A DNA stretch of 64,000 bases from Sipunculus nudus (Eukaryota > Annelida > Sipuncula > Golfingiida > Sipunculidae): the NCBI GenBank assembly GCA_026874595.1, contig CM049308.1:75127124-75191123 (forward strand). Direction: 5' to 3'. The translations under genes and the position numbers were made by a program. The notes under the pieces were generated by a model that was not told where the DNA came from, did not search any database, and saw nothing but the letters and a program-made list of their open reading frames with translations. This document shows, piece by piece, positions 47,610-61,469 of the stretch (positions are counted from its first letter, which is position 1; each line of letters starts with the position of its first letter).

Positions 47610-49330
47610 AACCTAACAACACTGAGTTAATAATATTTTCGCATTCCACTCATACATACATATTATGCACATGGTTGAGTTTCATTGAAATTGCATAATA
47701 CCTAATTCAGGAAAATTTTAAGTGCTAACCGGATTGCATGCCTTAATGTGGATCTAGTTTTTTCTACGTATCATTCATACTCAAACAGCTTTGAATACCA
47801 TAACAGGTTACAGGAATAACTAATCGTAATTATTGTAGTAATTTAAGATTAGTTGCTGTAATTATCTACAGAATTTTGCCCAGAAGTGTTTTATCTTGAT
47901 TATGTAGGTTCCTGACTCTGAAACGTAAAAGTTTCATTTTTTACAGTCATAGTATTTCAATTTTTGGAACGGAGGAGATATTATGTATTGTGTTTGATAA
48001 TTGTACAAAGTCATTATTCCGTTGGTTCCGAAACCGTAATCCGGGTTTGTGTTTTCCGTAAATCAGGTTTGTGTTTTCCTCACACGTTTCGATGACGTAA
48101 TTCGCAGTACGCATACACATGAGAAAAAAAGGAACGATTCATGAACGTTCCGAGTGTATCACGTTTATTGCTTGTTGGAATAAATTGTTTTAAAAAAAAA
48201 TCCGTTTTCAAAGTGATAACAACTCGAAATTCTTGAAACAGATAGAGGAAACTTTCAGGAAAGATAGGGATCTTAACTGGAGCAAGTTGACCACAATTAA
48301 TTTATAGATATTTTTTTTAAAGATGAAGGGTATTCCACACTCAGCATTTTTAAAAATAATTTCAAATATAATCTTTCTATATCGCTCTGTTTAACTCTTT
48401 ACAGAAATAAATATTCTAATCTAAAGAAATATTGATTCTTCAAAAAGGTGCGTAGAAAATATATAACTTTGAAGTATATAAAAACCTGTTAGACAGCGGA
48501 GATTATTATAAAACGATATTTAATTATTTTATATTTTATTTTTTTTTTTTTTTCAAACAGTAGTGTACAACAGTTTGTATCCTTTCTTTGGTCTGTCAAT
48601 ACCGATTTCCCAAAAGAAAGATAAATCTTCTCTCCATCAAAAGTTTAATGTTATAACACTTGTATACCATGACAGTGCCCCTGTCCATCTTTCAGAAGAT
48701 ATACGCTATCTCAAGTTTGGAATTTAAATTAAGCAATTATCAGTACACATTCACATTTGCATGTGCACGAATACCCTACCGGTTGGGAGTTGTGCCCGGC
48801 TTTTACCGTGAACTAAAACTGACGGCCAAAATCATTTTTTTACATCAGGACTACACGCACTCTGTGCTATATACCGCTATCTTTTGTTAAGGCACGGTTA
48901 TTGTAACATTAATTATGAAATATCGCCAGCAGCAGGTAAATAAATGAGAAATTATTTCCTTTACCCAGCTCTCAAATTTGAAACTTAAATCATGTTAAAT
49001 TATTTACTCTAGGCTAGAATATATTCTTCCAATAATGGTGTTATATGTTATAATGGGATAAAAAAATCAATCAACCGATAACTCGAAAGACATTACGAGA
49101 ATTTATCAATTATATCCGATTTCTTTCCTCTTCTATACCCGGTTAATTAATGTGTGTCAGATAATACAAAATCTTTGCAGACCCACATTACTTTCTGTCA
49201 GCTTTGCCCCTTTATTCTGAATTCCGACCAGAACTCACTCCGTGCATACAACAGAGATAAGCCTACAATTTACCCTGCTGCTCAATATATAAAAATTTTC
49301 GTAAAACAATCTAAATTAAGGTTAGTTAAT
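47610..49330. other. Unassigned AT-rich sequence, right arm
   Basis: Mirror of 22520-24240; no gene or repeat family recognised. Confidence 0.5.
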
Positions 49331-49337
49331 TATATTG

Positions 49338-49686
49338 TGTTACGAAGACAAATAGTTCAGGAGAATATACTGGGCCGATCCGGATTTCAAACCGATAACG
49401 GTGGCGTACAAGTCCGGCGTACCAACCGCTTCGCTAGAAAAGCAAGCTTCACTAGCGAGACAGTTCGGTCCGCTTTTATGTCACCCCGTAACACGGCCCC
49501 TCTTAAGAGCATTCTGCATTCAGAACAAGACTAATTATCCCAGGAGTCAAACTTTGGTGAGCTTTTTCCCTGGGCATAAAAGATTTACCGTCATGTGGAC
49601 GAGCCCCCATTTTGTTACGATGACAAATTGTTGAGGGGAAAATACTGGGCCGATCCGGGAGTCGAACCCATGTCGGTGGCGCACAA
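49338..49686 (-). mobile_element. TRIM-like element copy 1, mirror
   Basis: Minus-strand twin of 22171-22519. The tRNA-Pro-type primer site TGGGGGCTCGTCC is on the minus strand near 49597-49609. Confidence 0.6.
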
Positions 49687-49977
49687 AAAGGCCGACGTCA
49701 AAGATTATAAGAACTACTGTGGCATCACTTTACTATAAGTGATAGGAAAAGCCTTTGCTTGTATCACCCTACATAGAATGCACACAGAAAGCAGTGGGTG
49801 ATAGATTATTAGGTTAGGTTTCAAAGAAGAATCTATATCCAGCAGATATTCTTATTCAAGGCCTTAATAGAGATATTGTTGGAGTTCCAATAAACTGGAA
49901 TTGTAATGTTTGTGGAACTGAATGTTTCATTCGACATCATACATTGGCCAAATTCACTTACACGGAAAGTGTATTAT

Positions 49978-50948
49978 TGTGTGCAGCAGTCTTCACAGCG
50001 CTCGGTTTAATCTATGGCGGCATGGCCTGGCCCATGCGTGAAGTTTGACGTGTAAACACAGTGATCATGCTAGTATGGGGCTTTCTCGCCTGGCCGAGCC
50101 GGGTCGGCCCACGTGTGAACCCTGATATGTAGAAACACAGCGATGTTTTTGTAGATGTTTCTTGTAACGCATGTGTACTGTGTATTATATATTGTTCTTT
50201 AGATTGTTCGGGAAATATAAAATTCTCGGCTTGAGATGAGAAGCTATAAATAGGGGCTGAATTTTAGAGCCGGGAGAGAGAGGTGAGAGAATATTCCAGC
50301 GACACAGAAGAGTGGGACCTTTTCCGATTCATGCAGCAGTTACAGATTTTCTTCAAATTTATGACGGATTTTTTATTGTCTTCAGTTTGCGTTTTGGATC
50401 ACTGCTAGGATTTCAGTTTTGGATATTACAGTAGATTGATTTTGTTTTTGACATTGGAATGTTATTTTCTGAGAAGATTTGTGACGGATTTTTTATTGTC
50501 TTCAGTTTGGGTTTTGGATCACTGCCAGGATTTCAGTTTTGGATATTACAGTAGATTGATTTTGTTTTTGACATTTAAATGTTATTCTCTGAGAAGATTT
50601 GTGTGAACTGTTCATCCGGCTTATATATTTTAAAGGACTTATCGCTGTGACAGTGTTGGTATCCAGGTACTGTACACTTCGTTTATTTTATTGTGTGATG
50701 GTATTTATTTGCTGTTATACTGTTGTTATACTGTGTGATTGTATTGATTTAGTGTATTGTAATGTTAGGATTGTTTGAAAAAATAAATTATAATTATTTG
50801 TTAGCAAAAAACCACTGACTTCTTTATTCATTTCCCTAGACGTTTCACGCTGCCTGGTGTAACAGAAACTGATTTTTCTTTTATCTCCATTACAAGATTT
50901 ATGTTAGTCACGCATAGTCACGCATACGTGATGTTAGGTTCCGTAACA
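49978..50948 (+). mobile_element. Gypsy 5' LTR, mirror copy
   Basis: Plus-strand LTR from TGTGTGCAGCAG to GGTTCCGTAACA, with TATA-like CTATAAATAGGG near 50245 and the same 120 bp tandem duplication. The candidate primer site GTGGGTTCGTCTGG starts near 50956. Confidence 0.75.
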
Positions 50949-51118
50949 TAAAATTGTGGGTTCGTCTGGAAGGATTAATAGTTGTGAAACTTTATTAGGC
51001 CTTGATTAAGACACATTGTTTACAATACATTGTTTACAAGATTACACATTGTTTATATAACATTGTTTACAGGATTTATCTCAGTGGTTTTTTTTTGTTA
51101 TTGTTTTAACATCTTAAC

Positions 51119-52024
51119 ATGGCAGATTTCAAACCTGCCACATTTGTTTACGATCCCGGCCCTCATCAACTTGAACAGTTGACAAATAAAAGTTGTTGCG
51201 TTAAGGACAACACTTAGGGCTAAATGTGAAAAAAGCTTTGAGAATTCCTTATATCATTGCTAAAATCATGCAAGTACTATTTTACAAAGGTTTAATTGAA
51301 GAGAGTGAAGAGGAAACATAAAAAATTGACAGCCTTGCCATGCAATTAGAATTTCAAAAGCTGGAAATGCAACATGAGCTAGCATTAAAATAGAGGGAAT
51401 TAGAAAAACAAAAAGAAATAGAAAGAGAAAGACAAGAAAGAGAAAGACTAGAAAAAAGAAATAGAAAGAGACAGACTAGGAAAAGTTCAAACGACTGCAT
51501 TTAGAAAGACTTAAACTAGAGCACAGTCTGCATGCTGCCCGAACTCACAGTTTTGATGTTACTAAACACATTAGATTTGTCCCTACTTTTCAAGAAAAAG
51601 AGGTCGATAAATATTTCTTACACTTTGAGAAAGTAGCTGAAAATTTAAAATGGCCTAAGGAAACTGGACAATGCTGTTACAAAGTGTATTGACTGGCAAG
51701 GCCAGGGAAATTTATATAGAGCTTTCAGTAGAACCTGCTGCTGACTATGACCTGGTAAAACGGTTAATCCTAAAAGGTTATGAGTTAGTTCCGGAGGCTT
51801 ACCGCCATAAATTGAGAAATTGGGAAAAGCGCAAAAATCAGACCTTCGTCGAATTTGCTAGGACAAAAGAGCAGTTGTTTCATCGCTGGTGTAAAAATGT
51901 TATGAAAGATTATGACAATTTGCGCCAGTTGATTTTGCTTGAAGAATGTAAGCGCTGCAATAACGCGGATGTTAAAACTTTTCTAGATAAGAAAAGTCCT
52001 GAAACACTTGACATTGCTACTTAA
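51119..52024 (+). pseudogene. Gypsy gag, mirror copy
   Basis: Twin of 19838-20747, starting MADFKPATF at 51119. An early TAG follows the first ~35 codons. The coiled-coil and FDVTKHIRF segments come next, then a frameshift near 51662, and the 117-codon frame 51671-52024. Confidence 0.7.
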
Positions 52025-52224
52025 TAAGACTGCTGGAAACTTGTAAATAAATCAAAGGGTAAACCTTTTTTAGTTTTGTTTCAAAATCTATGCATAACAT
52101 AGTACAAGAGCTAGGATCTTTTCATGTAAATAAGGGGTACAACTTATTGACTCTAAAAAAGGGTTCGATGCTACGGAGGCCAACGTGCCGTCCTGACTCC
52201 AAAGAAGAATCGTAACTTGCGGGG

Positions 52225-52506
52225 TAAAAACCTCAGTTGATTGCTGCGAGGAATTTAATAAGGCTAGGTCCTTTCAAGACTCCTGCGAGGAGTATTCTTT
52301 AAATAAGGCTAAGTCCTTTTATGACTCTTGCGAGAGTATTTCAAATGAGCCCAGATCCTCTTATGACAAACAGAAGATTGTTTCTGCTGAGGAAAATTCC
52401 TCTGTTGACTCCCATGAGGAGTTTGATGGTAAAAAGGATGTAGATTCCTTTAATGACTCTGAAAAAGAGTTTATGACTGACACTCAATCACAGCTCTTTT
52501 TTTTAT
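52225..52506 (+). pseudogene. Acidic repeat frame, mirror copy
   Basis: Twin of 19358-19639 with the SF.DS.EE-type repeats. It ends at a TGA after a run of T. Confidence 0.45.
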
Positions 52507-52599
52507 GAAACCGAGGTAGTAGATTCTTCTCCTGACTCCGAAATGGAGTTATTTGAGCATTCATACATGATGGTTTTGTATAACTTTCAAGAGATATTT

Positions 52600-53865
52600 C
52601 AGATTCGACCCCTATTCAGAATTTATCGCAGAACAACATAAGGACCCTGATATTTCATGTTTGTTTCCAAGGGCTGTTTCTAAAGATGAACTGTCACAGA
52701 ACCCAGTTTGTTTCTATGTTAAAAATGGAGTGCTTATGCGTAAATGGCGACCACCTGATGTATGCGCTGATAATGAGTGGACCATCGAACATCAAATAGT
52801 AATGCCAAAAAGCTTTCACAAGGAAATTCTAAGCATGGCACATGAGGCTCCTTTATCTAGGCATTTAGGCATAAATAAACCTTATCAGAAAGTTAGTACA
52901 CACTTCTATTAGCCTAACCTCAGGACAGATGTTGTACAATATTGTAAATCATGCCACACATGCCAGATGGTAGACAAGCCCAATCAGAATCCTAAAGCCC
53001 CACTTAGGCCTTTTCCTGCTTCCGAGGAACCATTTAGTAGGATTATTGTTGATTGTGTTGGACCACTGCCCAAAGTAAAATCTGGACATGAATACCGGCT
53101 GAAAATTATGTGTGCATCTACCAGGTTCCCTGAGGCTATACCATTGCGCAAAATTAATGCCAAAGGTGTTTACAAAGCTCTGACCAAATTTTTTACAACT
53201 TTTGAAATACCAAAATCCGTCCAGTCTGACCGAGGGTCTAATTTTCTGTCTGGCTTATTCCAACAAGTTATGCTTGAGCTAGGTATAAAACAGTACAGCT
53301 CTTCGCCATAAAATCCCGAATGTCAGATCGCCCTCGAGCGTTTTCACCAGACATTAAAAACATATTAGGACTTATTGTTATGACACAAATAGACTGGGAT
53401 GAAAGAATCCACCTGTTGCTGTTTGCTTTCAGAGAATCCTTTCAAGAGTCCTTGGGTTTCAGTTCCTTTGAACTAGTTTTTGGACACTCAGTTCGCGGTC
53501 CATTAAAAATGCTAAAAGAAAAACTTGTGTGAAAATCCTGATTCTCTTAGTTTAATGCAGTATGTCTCAGACTTTCGCACTAAACTACACAATGCTTTTG
53601 AGATTGTTAGCAGGACTTTGAGCCTTGTGAAAAGGTCCTTGCCTTAATACCTATCCCTGGCAGACCTCTTGCAAGCTAGGTATTTTGGTCCTTACATTGT
53701 TGACGAGAAAGTCAGTGATTTAAATTAATTACTGTTGACACCAGATAGGCGTAAGAAAAAAACAACTGTGCAATGTTAACATGTTGAAATCATATTATGA
53801 CAGAAATAGCACATCAGATGTTGTACATAATGTTATTGCTGTTAATTGTGTAAAAACTTACCCTG
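52600..53865 (+). pseudogene. Gypsy integrase, mirror copy
   Basis: Twin of 17996-19265, with the HHCC segment near 52840-52970, VDCVGPLPKV near 53050, SVQSDRGSNF near 53220 and NPECQIALERF near 53312 after a TAA. It differs from the left copy by a few residues (SRHLGIN for SGHLGIN, LLFAF for LLIAF). Confidence 0.85.
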
Positions 53866-54132
53866 ACCCTGACAGTTGTGGTATCCACGTACTGTACACT
53901 TTATTTATTTATAATACTTTGTAATTGTATTGATTTGATGTTGTACTGCTGTTATACTATGAAATTGTATTAATTCAGTGTATTGTAATGTTGGGGTTGT
54001 TTATAGAATAAATTATATTTATTTGTTAACAAAAGACCACTGACTTCTTTACTCATTCCCCTAGACATTTAACGCTGCCTAGTGTTACAGAATCTGATTT
54101 TTATTGATTTGTCGATATTAGGTTCCGTAACA
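53866..54132 (+). mobile_element. Truncated 3' LTR of gypsy, mirror copy
   Basis: Mirror of 17730-17995, ending GGTTCCGTAACA at 54132. Confidence 0.7.
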
Positions 54133-56530
54133 CTAAACTGCTTTTTTTTATTCTCGTTATGATTTAAAACATAAATTCCAGGACATAAGTATGATTTCTT
54201 GGGAGTTTTGGAAGAAAAGTGAGATGTTCTCAAATACAGAACATAAAACCAGGAACGGTTTTTACATTACAACCAGTCAATATTTGATCTATCATGAGAA
54301 CCGTTAAATAGAAATGCTTAATTTATTTACGACACTGCCCATAGTTATTTACTCCCACCAAAAAAAAGAATCAGGAATACCCCTAATCATACACCATCAC
54401 CTTGAATTTCTTCATTTCATACATTGAACAAAATAGTAAATAATTCCTGTATTAATTTTTTTATTTAAAGACTTGACAACAGACAGTTTCTACGGAGAAA
54501 ATGTGATAAGACATTCACTAAATGATTTGTGCATATTAAGCACATATAGTTTATAAAGAATGCATATTTTCATTATACTGAATTTTGCATATTAAGCATT
54601 TTTAACTCATGATGAGTTTGATACATATCATCTCTTTGAAATGAATTGCCAAAGTAGGCATATATTTGAAATTAATTCATTTAAATTTCAAAACAATACA
54701 TTTATAACTTTCTTTAAAACAGTTTTGTGACGAATTATAGAGAATTTTAGCATATAAAAAAATTATATTCATTCCATTGTTTCTGGTTTAAAGGAAAATA
54801 CCAAGAACTAGAGTTTCTTAGCACCGCAGATGCCATAGTAGCACAAGCCAATTAACACCCCTTCCCCCCTTTAAGTTTAGCCCCCCCCCTTTCCCCATCT
54901 TTAGCAGCAATTACTGACACTTGGAAATACCGTTCAAGATTTCAGGCCGAGACACCAATCCACTACCGAGTAAAAAGTGCATAAATATATTCATTTAAAA
55001 CAGAACAGCAGGTGGCGCCACCTATGTGGTCTACAACAAAGCTATCTAAGACGGATAAACATACCATAATTTCTTGCTGATACATCCATCCACTCCTCAT
55101 ATATGAGCGATTATACCCCAAAGCAAATAGATTCATTGACGCCACCCAAAGACAACTGCAGATGGTGCCATCAGTCTAAAATACAATATGGAGGTATACA
55201 GCAAATCAGTTCTGAGAAAAGGGCATATATTTTTTCTATGAAAACTGTAAGGTAGGTGGAGTCACCTGTCCGATCAACGAGAAAACTGTAGGATGCATGT
55301 TCATGCCTAATTTCAGACCAATATATTGAACCCCTCCTGAGATATGAGCAATTTTCACCTAAAGCAAATGTACGGATAGACGCCACACGAAAACAATACG
55401 AGATGGGGGTATCCAAGATCTATACACATGAACATTTTAGGCCTATATAGTGAATTACTCTCGATAAAAGCGAATAAATTATACCATGAAAACTGTAAGG
55501 TAGATGGCGCCACCTGTCTGGTCTATGAGAAAAATCATTAGGATGTATTTACACGCCAAATTTCAGACAAACTCTCTGAAAGACTTTAATGCTTACAGTA
55601 CTGTCAAGTGGCAATAATGGGTTATTAAACGGCGCGAAAAAAAATAAGGAGAGAAGGTTGAGCAATCTGTCATTGGCAGAAGACAACAGTATCCATTACA
55701 ACAGTATCTATGATTTTGTGTGATTTTCACTATATATGGCAAAATTCAAGGTCAAGGCCACTCTCTTAGTAAAGGTCATAACCCAATTTTAAATAGGTTT
55801 TGTCCTCTCACCCATATCTATGCTAATGGCAAGTTTCGTAAAGATCCGCGAAATTTTTTTTTTGCGCAACCGTGCCTTAACCATAGTATCCCGACTTCGT
55901 CTGGGGGATACGATAATTGAAATACCTACATACTTAAAATTTAAGGCAATTTTAATTTTAACTAGACTTCTGTAACTGTCATGGGACAGTCACGATTCTC
56001 CACCTAGCCCCTCCCCCCTCTTATCACCGAATCTCCAAACTAATTATTAATTACCTCTTATAATTTAGTAATAACAAAAAAGTCTGGAAAAAAATTTTGC
56101 CGTTGTTTCTAGTGTTTTAAGAGATAAGCTGAAAATACTGACGTTAATTTTCGTTAGTAGCATATTATTCTCAAACTAATAAAGAAATGGCTACCAAACT
56201 TGCTACTCCGCACCTACGTTGTGAATGGCATATGTGTATATGTTTCATCTATCTAGTTCTCATTGTTTACCCGAAAATGTAGCCTAACTGAACAGTGAAC
56301 TTTTCTTTTTTAGCAGATCAAAATTATGTCCATTTGCATTTGAACACATTTTTTTAAATTTTTTTTTTCCAATTTTGATTTAAAATAAAAATAAAAAAAT
56401 ATTCAGAATGACTGTTCAAGTGGAAGAAATACATCATAATTAGTTCTCAAAATGCCTTTGGTACGTAATATGTGGATCAGTATGTACACTGGGCTTTTAT
56501 CATCGCAAAAAAGTGACGCTCTATATTATT
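53980..56530. repeat. Segmental duplication copy B' (inverted)
   Basis: Mirror of copy B, the third copy of the 947-3624 segment, in opposite orientation. The AGGTGGCGCCACCT palindrome is at 55010-55023. Confidence 0.85.
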
Positions 56531-56546
56531 TTTTTTAATTAAAAAT

Positions 56547-56729
56547 TTAATCCGTTATAAATAAATTTCGCCACAGAGTAGCATCAGACGCATAAATAAA
56601 TCTAGTACCGGGACTACCATTTTGTGAAAAATAAATCTTGGTCATACCCGATGGCACACCAAGGTCAAAATCAGGGTCTGTCTCCTTAAATTGCAAGTCA
56701 GGGAAATGAAACCTTATAGTAAGTGACAC
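56547..56729 (-). other. Unrecognised 60-codon open frame, mirror copy
   Basis: Identical at protein level to 15134-15316. Confidence 0.3.
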
Positions 56730-57364
56730 GACAATTTAAATGATTACCACCTAACTTAATACTCTCAGTTTATAAACAGAATTCTAGTTAATGGAACCTA
56801 GTATCATGCATTTTTAGTTTGGTTATCCAATAGTCACAACAGTCGGTGGTTTGATGAAAGATTTTATTATAATATTTTTGCAGTTTATTTCCTAACTTTC
56901 TAATCTAATTACTTTTGTAACTTAAAAGGATAAATTTAATTTAAAAGAAATTGTGCAGTATTGACAAATCCTTCATAACTTATGTATCTAATTTCAATAT
57001 TTTGAAATAAATTGAAATTTGTACTTTCATTTATATAGGAGAAACGAATGTTTCAAAGTAAAAGGATGCGTTTTTGTGTAATTTTTCAAGATGTCAATTG
57101 AGTCTGCGACGTTTTGCAAGGTTTATTTTATAATATGTAATGGTATATGCCTATATTCGTGCTCTTGGTCACGTGTTGTCGTGAATTATCAAACAATAAG
57201 ACATATTGTCAGTCATATATAGAGTCAACAAAGATTTATGTAAATTGATTGAAATAAGACCGCGCAATGATTAAGTATACATTACATGGGACAACGGCTT
57301 ATTCTTATACAAATACCGGTCTGAGAAGAGATCAGGCATTTCAAAATATTTGACCACAGAGTTT

Positions 57365-57525
57365 AAACTTTGGAAGTTATCCTTATTAAGGCTCATGTCG
57401 GAACAACTTCTATTCAATCGGGAGTTGTTTACGCATCGGTCCCTTGGGGCGTATCTGGTGGTGGCCGTCTGATTGAAAACATCCTCTTATCGACAATACA
57501 AAGTGTAATCAATGATTGCGATGAT
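57365..57525 (+). pseudogene. IgGFc-binding-like exon fragment, mirror copy
   Basis: Plus-strand twin of 14340-14500 (QSGVVYASVPWG, GGGRLIENILLS). Confidence 0.4.
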
Positions 57526-57887
57526 ATATGCATATATATATATTCACTGGTTACAAAATAAGCTTTATTTGATAAGCTTCTATTCCAGAGTTCACAGTTG
57601 CATTTGTCCTCTTCATTATGTAAACATATATGTACACCACTGAAGGAGTTGCAATGTGCTTTCAGTCACAGATAATCGATCTACCACCAGTTGTTATAGG
57701 GACAAAACGCACACAATTCCAAAGTTTATCAGGAAAGCGTTAAACATGCGGAAATATCCGTTGGTGAATTTGTTGCATACTCCTTTGGTCATTAAACTTA
57801 ATTCTGATGCTACCAGCGTTTCCTGCCAAACTACAAAGTAGGGGATTGTATTGATGAAATGTGGTCTCTGTAATGTATTGCCTTTTT

Positions 57888-59397
57888 TATGCCCCCGCCA
57901 CAAAGTGGCCGGGGCATATAGTTTTACCCATGTCCGTCATTCCGTCATTCCGAAATCAAATAGTTGTACGGACTTTTTTACGCAATGCCTGCAGATATTG
58001 GCCTGATTTTTGGTGTGTTGGCAGATAATGACCAGTTACAGATCGAGTTCGCGTTTCGTCCCGGTTGACCTTCTTTTGGGCGTTTTACGGCTCCTAAACT
58101 TAGAAAATTTCATGAAAAAATAGAAATTTTCATGATAAATACACATGTACGGATTTTTTTTCGCAATGCCTGCAGATATTGGCCTGATTTTTGGTGTGTC
58201 GGCAGATAATGACCAGTTACAGATCGAGTTCGCGTTTCGTCCCGATTGACCTACTTTTGGGCGTTTTACGGCTCCTAAACTTAGAAAATTTCATGAAAAA
58301 TGGAAAATTTCAAGCCAAATACACATGTACAGCTGTTTTTAGCCCTCAGCTCATAGGCCGATGGGCTATTGTCGTCACCCAAGGTGTCCGTCTGTCCATC
58401 TGTCTGTCTGGTGTGTGTCCGTCCGTCCGTCCGTTCCGCGTCTGTTAACTTTTACCTTGTGAGCGGGATATCTCTAAAAGGATTCACCGTTGGAATTTTA
58501 TTTCATCAGTGAAGATGTATATCGATAAAATCTCGGTCAAATTCGTAGATGGGTGACCTTGACCCATTTTTCTACATTTTAGAGCTGATTATAGAAAAAC
58601 ACTCAGAAGTTTATATCTCAGGAAACATTGTGTGGATTTTCACAAAACTTACTATGTTCATTGGGACTGATGGTCTGTATGTGCTGCACAATTTTGGTGG
58701 CGCCACCTGCAATGTCTGATTTTTTAATGACATTTTATCGGATTTTTTCAATTTTGGCCTTTTGTGCAGGATATCTCCAAAGGTATTCAACACAGGAACT
58801 TCAATTCATCAGTGTTATTGCATTATATTTACAAAATCTTGGTCAAGTTCAAAGATGGGTGATCTTGACATACTTTTCAAGCTCACAGAGCTTAGTATAG
58901 AAAAAAACTTAGGAGCTTATTTCTCAGGAAGCATTTGGTGGATTGTTATGAAACATGGTATATACCTCTCCAATTTAAATTTATAAATGATTATAAACTT
59001 TTGCTAATATTCTAGTTTCGCAATGCAATGCTTACAGGTACTGGCCTAATGTTTGGTCTGTGGGCGCATAATGACCACTTACAGATCGAGTTCGCGTTTC
59101 GTCCCAGTTAACCTATTTTTCACCATATGACAGATCCTGAACATAGAAAATTTCATAAAAGACAGAAATTTTCATGAAAAATGCACATATATGGACTTTT
59201 TTTTACATTGCCTGCACGGGCCTGATTTTTGGTGTGTTGCTTGATAATGACCCTTTACAGATCGAATTTGCATTTTGCCCTTGTTGACCTACTTTTGACC
59301 ATACAACACTTCCTGAACTTAAAAAATTTTACAAAATTTAACAAATGTTTCTGATTTTCCCCAGGCGGGGGCATTCGTGTCGTTCCGACACATCTAG
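57888..59397 (-). mobile_element. Pearl/Helentron-like element, mirror copy
   Basis: Mirror of 12469-13978, bounded by TTATGCCCCCGCCAC at 57888 and CATCTAG at 59391-59397. It has the same nested inner element. Confidence 0.65.
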
Positions 59398-59893
59398 TTT
59401 ACATCATGCCTTTGTATTTTAGAAAGGCATTTCATTTCTATCGAAAAACGCTCCTGACCTTTGCCTCACTTTGTCGCTATGGGACCTGGAACATCCACGT
59501 CCGTGGTTTTCACGGAACTAAATGGCTTGGCCCCCTGAAAAGGAAAGTTTAGCTTCTTTACAGCTAAATCCATGAAACATCTTAATGAGATTATGTTTAC
59601 TATATAACTGGGGAGATCTCAGGTAAAAGAAATATTTAATTATGTACATTGCAAAATATGGGCGGGATGGCGTTAAAATACTTAATTAATTCTCCAAGTC
59701 TATGCCAATTTTGCGAGATTCTCTTAGAAATAATATATTCAACCGATGTCAAGTGCCGCTGTTTAGGCCATCCTTAAAAAATCTTTGTTGGGGCTAACCC
59801 GGCCGATCGAATTATTTGGAATCGGGTAGATGTTTTTTTGGGAGGGGGGGGGGGGGTGCTAGTCTGCAATTTTTTTTTTTTTTTTTTTTTGGT

Positions 59894-60130
59894 ATGATCT
59901 GCCCCAAGCGCACCTGGGCCCGTCAAAACTGCCTTCATGTGCTGGAAAAACAGCCCCTCTATATAGGCCTTACATTCTTAGATGCTCTTAATTACCATAT
60001 AGAAAGATATTACCCGACGTTGCCGATCGTTAAATTTGATCCTCAAATTAGTCTGATTGTATCTTTATACATGGAAGTAATGTTACACTCCTGCGCGACA
60101 GGAGAATACCTGCCGGAGAAACGCAGGTAG
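59894..60130 (+). other. Unrecognised open frame, mirror copy
   Basis: Twin of 11738-11974. A longer frame can be read from 59816 only because a T-homopolymer is in frame. Confidence 0.2.
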
Positions 60131-60832
60131 AGTTTCACAGGTTATTGCATATTTCTTTGATAATTGCTTATATTTGTCTGAACCGATTAATAATCGATCA
60201 TCAGTCGGTTTGCTCGAACCGATGATCGATTATGAAAAAGGATCCGACTCCCACCACTACTATTATATAACAAACATCATAAGTATTTATCATAAGTATT
60301 AATTTTTAAATCACATTGAAACGATTAAAACCCATTATAATCCATCGAATTGTACCTAACAGACCCAAAAGATTCTCCTGGCGAGACTCGTGTAGATGAT
60401 CCATTGGAAAGTAAGCCAATGTGTGAAGTGTGTGAATCCTTTGGTTTCACGGTATTTAGTTCTTTTTAGTCTGTATGAGACTTTGAGTAACCCAGTCTCC
60501 AGTTTCTATCAGTTCAGATCAAATGAGTTTATATTTATTTGTATTTCGATTATTATCTTTAAATATTCAAGTTTTAGATCAGTTTCTTTTCTTCAACTTG
60601 ACACTAATTCAAGGGATTTGTTTCAGTTCCTGATGTTTCCATTTCCATTTAGGCATTTCTTATTCTTCCTCATATTAAGTGCCCTTCACTACCCAGCTCA
60701 AGGCCAGCCATTCCTGACTGATGTTGATGTCTCCAGGCGGAATGCAAAGTGCTAGTTTGAATGTGTTTGCATTTTGTGTTATTGTTATTTTTTTCAGCTG
60801 AGGATCAGTTTGCTCTGTAGCTGGCATGAAAA

Positions 60833-60835
<3 letters not shown>

Positions 60836-60891
<56 letters not shown>
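60836..60891. repeat. (TA)n microsatellite, right arm
   Basis: Longer than the left-arm run by about 24 bp. Confidence 0.95.
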
Positions 60892-60893
<2 letters not shown>

Positions 60894-61469
60894 ATGCGTT
60901 GTCGTGACGAACATAAATTATGTAATGACCAAAGTCAGTGCCTTTTTGTTAACAAATAATTATAATTCATTCTTAAAACAATCCTTACAATACACTAAAT
61001 CAATACAATTCCACAGTATAACAACAGTACAAACAGTATAACAGCAAATCAATACAAGTATATAAATAAAGTGTACAGTACCTGGATACCACCACTGTCA
61101 CAGCGATAACAAGTCCTTTATAACGTACAACCCAAATAAACAGTTCACATAAATCTTCTCAGAGAATAACAGTCAAATGTAATTACAAAATCAATTTACT
61201 GTAATCCAAAACTGAAATCCTGGCAGTGATCGGAAAGGCAAACTGAAGACTATATAAAATCCGTCATAAATTTGAAGAAAATCTCTAACTGCTGCATGTA
61301 TCAGAAAAGGTCCCACTCTTCTGTGTCCGCTCGAATATTCTCTCACCTCTCCCTTTTTCGATTCTTAAACACAGCCCCTTTTTATAGCTTCTCATCTCAA
61401 GCCGAGAACTTTCCATTTCCCGAACAATCTAAAGAACAAAACATAATACACAGTACACACGCGTTACAG

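Larger units (their letters stand above)
36170..61469 (-). repeat. Right arm of 51 kb palindrome
   Basis: Reverse complement of 10421-35685, length 25300 bp. It ends at 'cgcgttacag' (61469) inside an LTR, and the next base begins unrelated sequence. Order is preserved throughout, with no large internal insertion or deletion. Confidence 0.95.
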
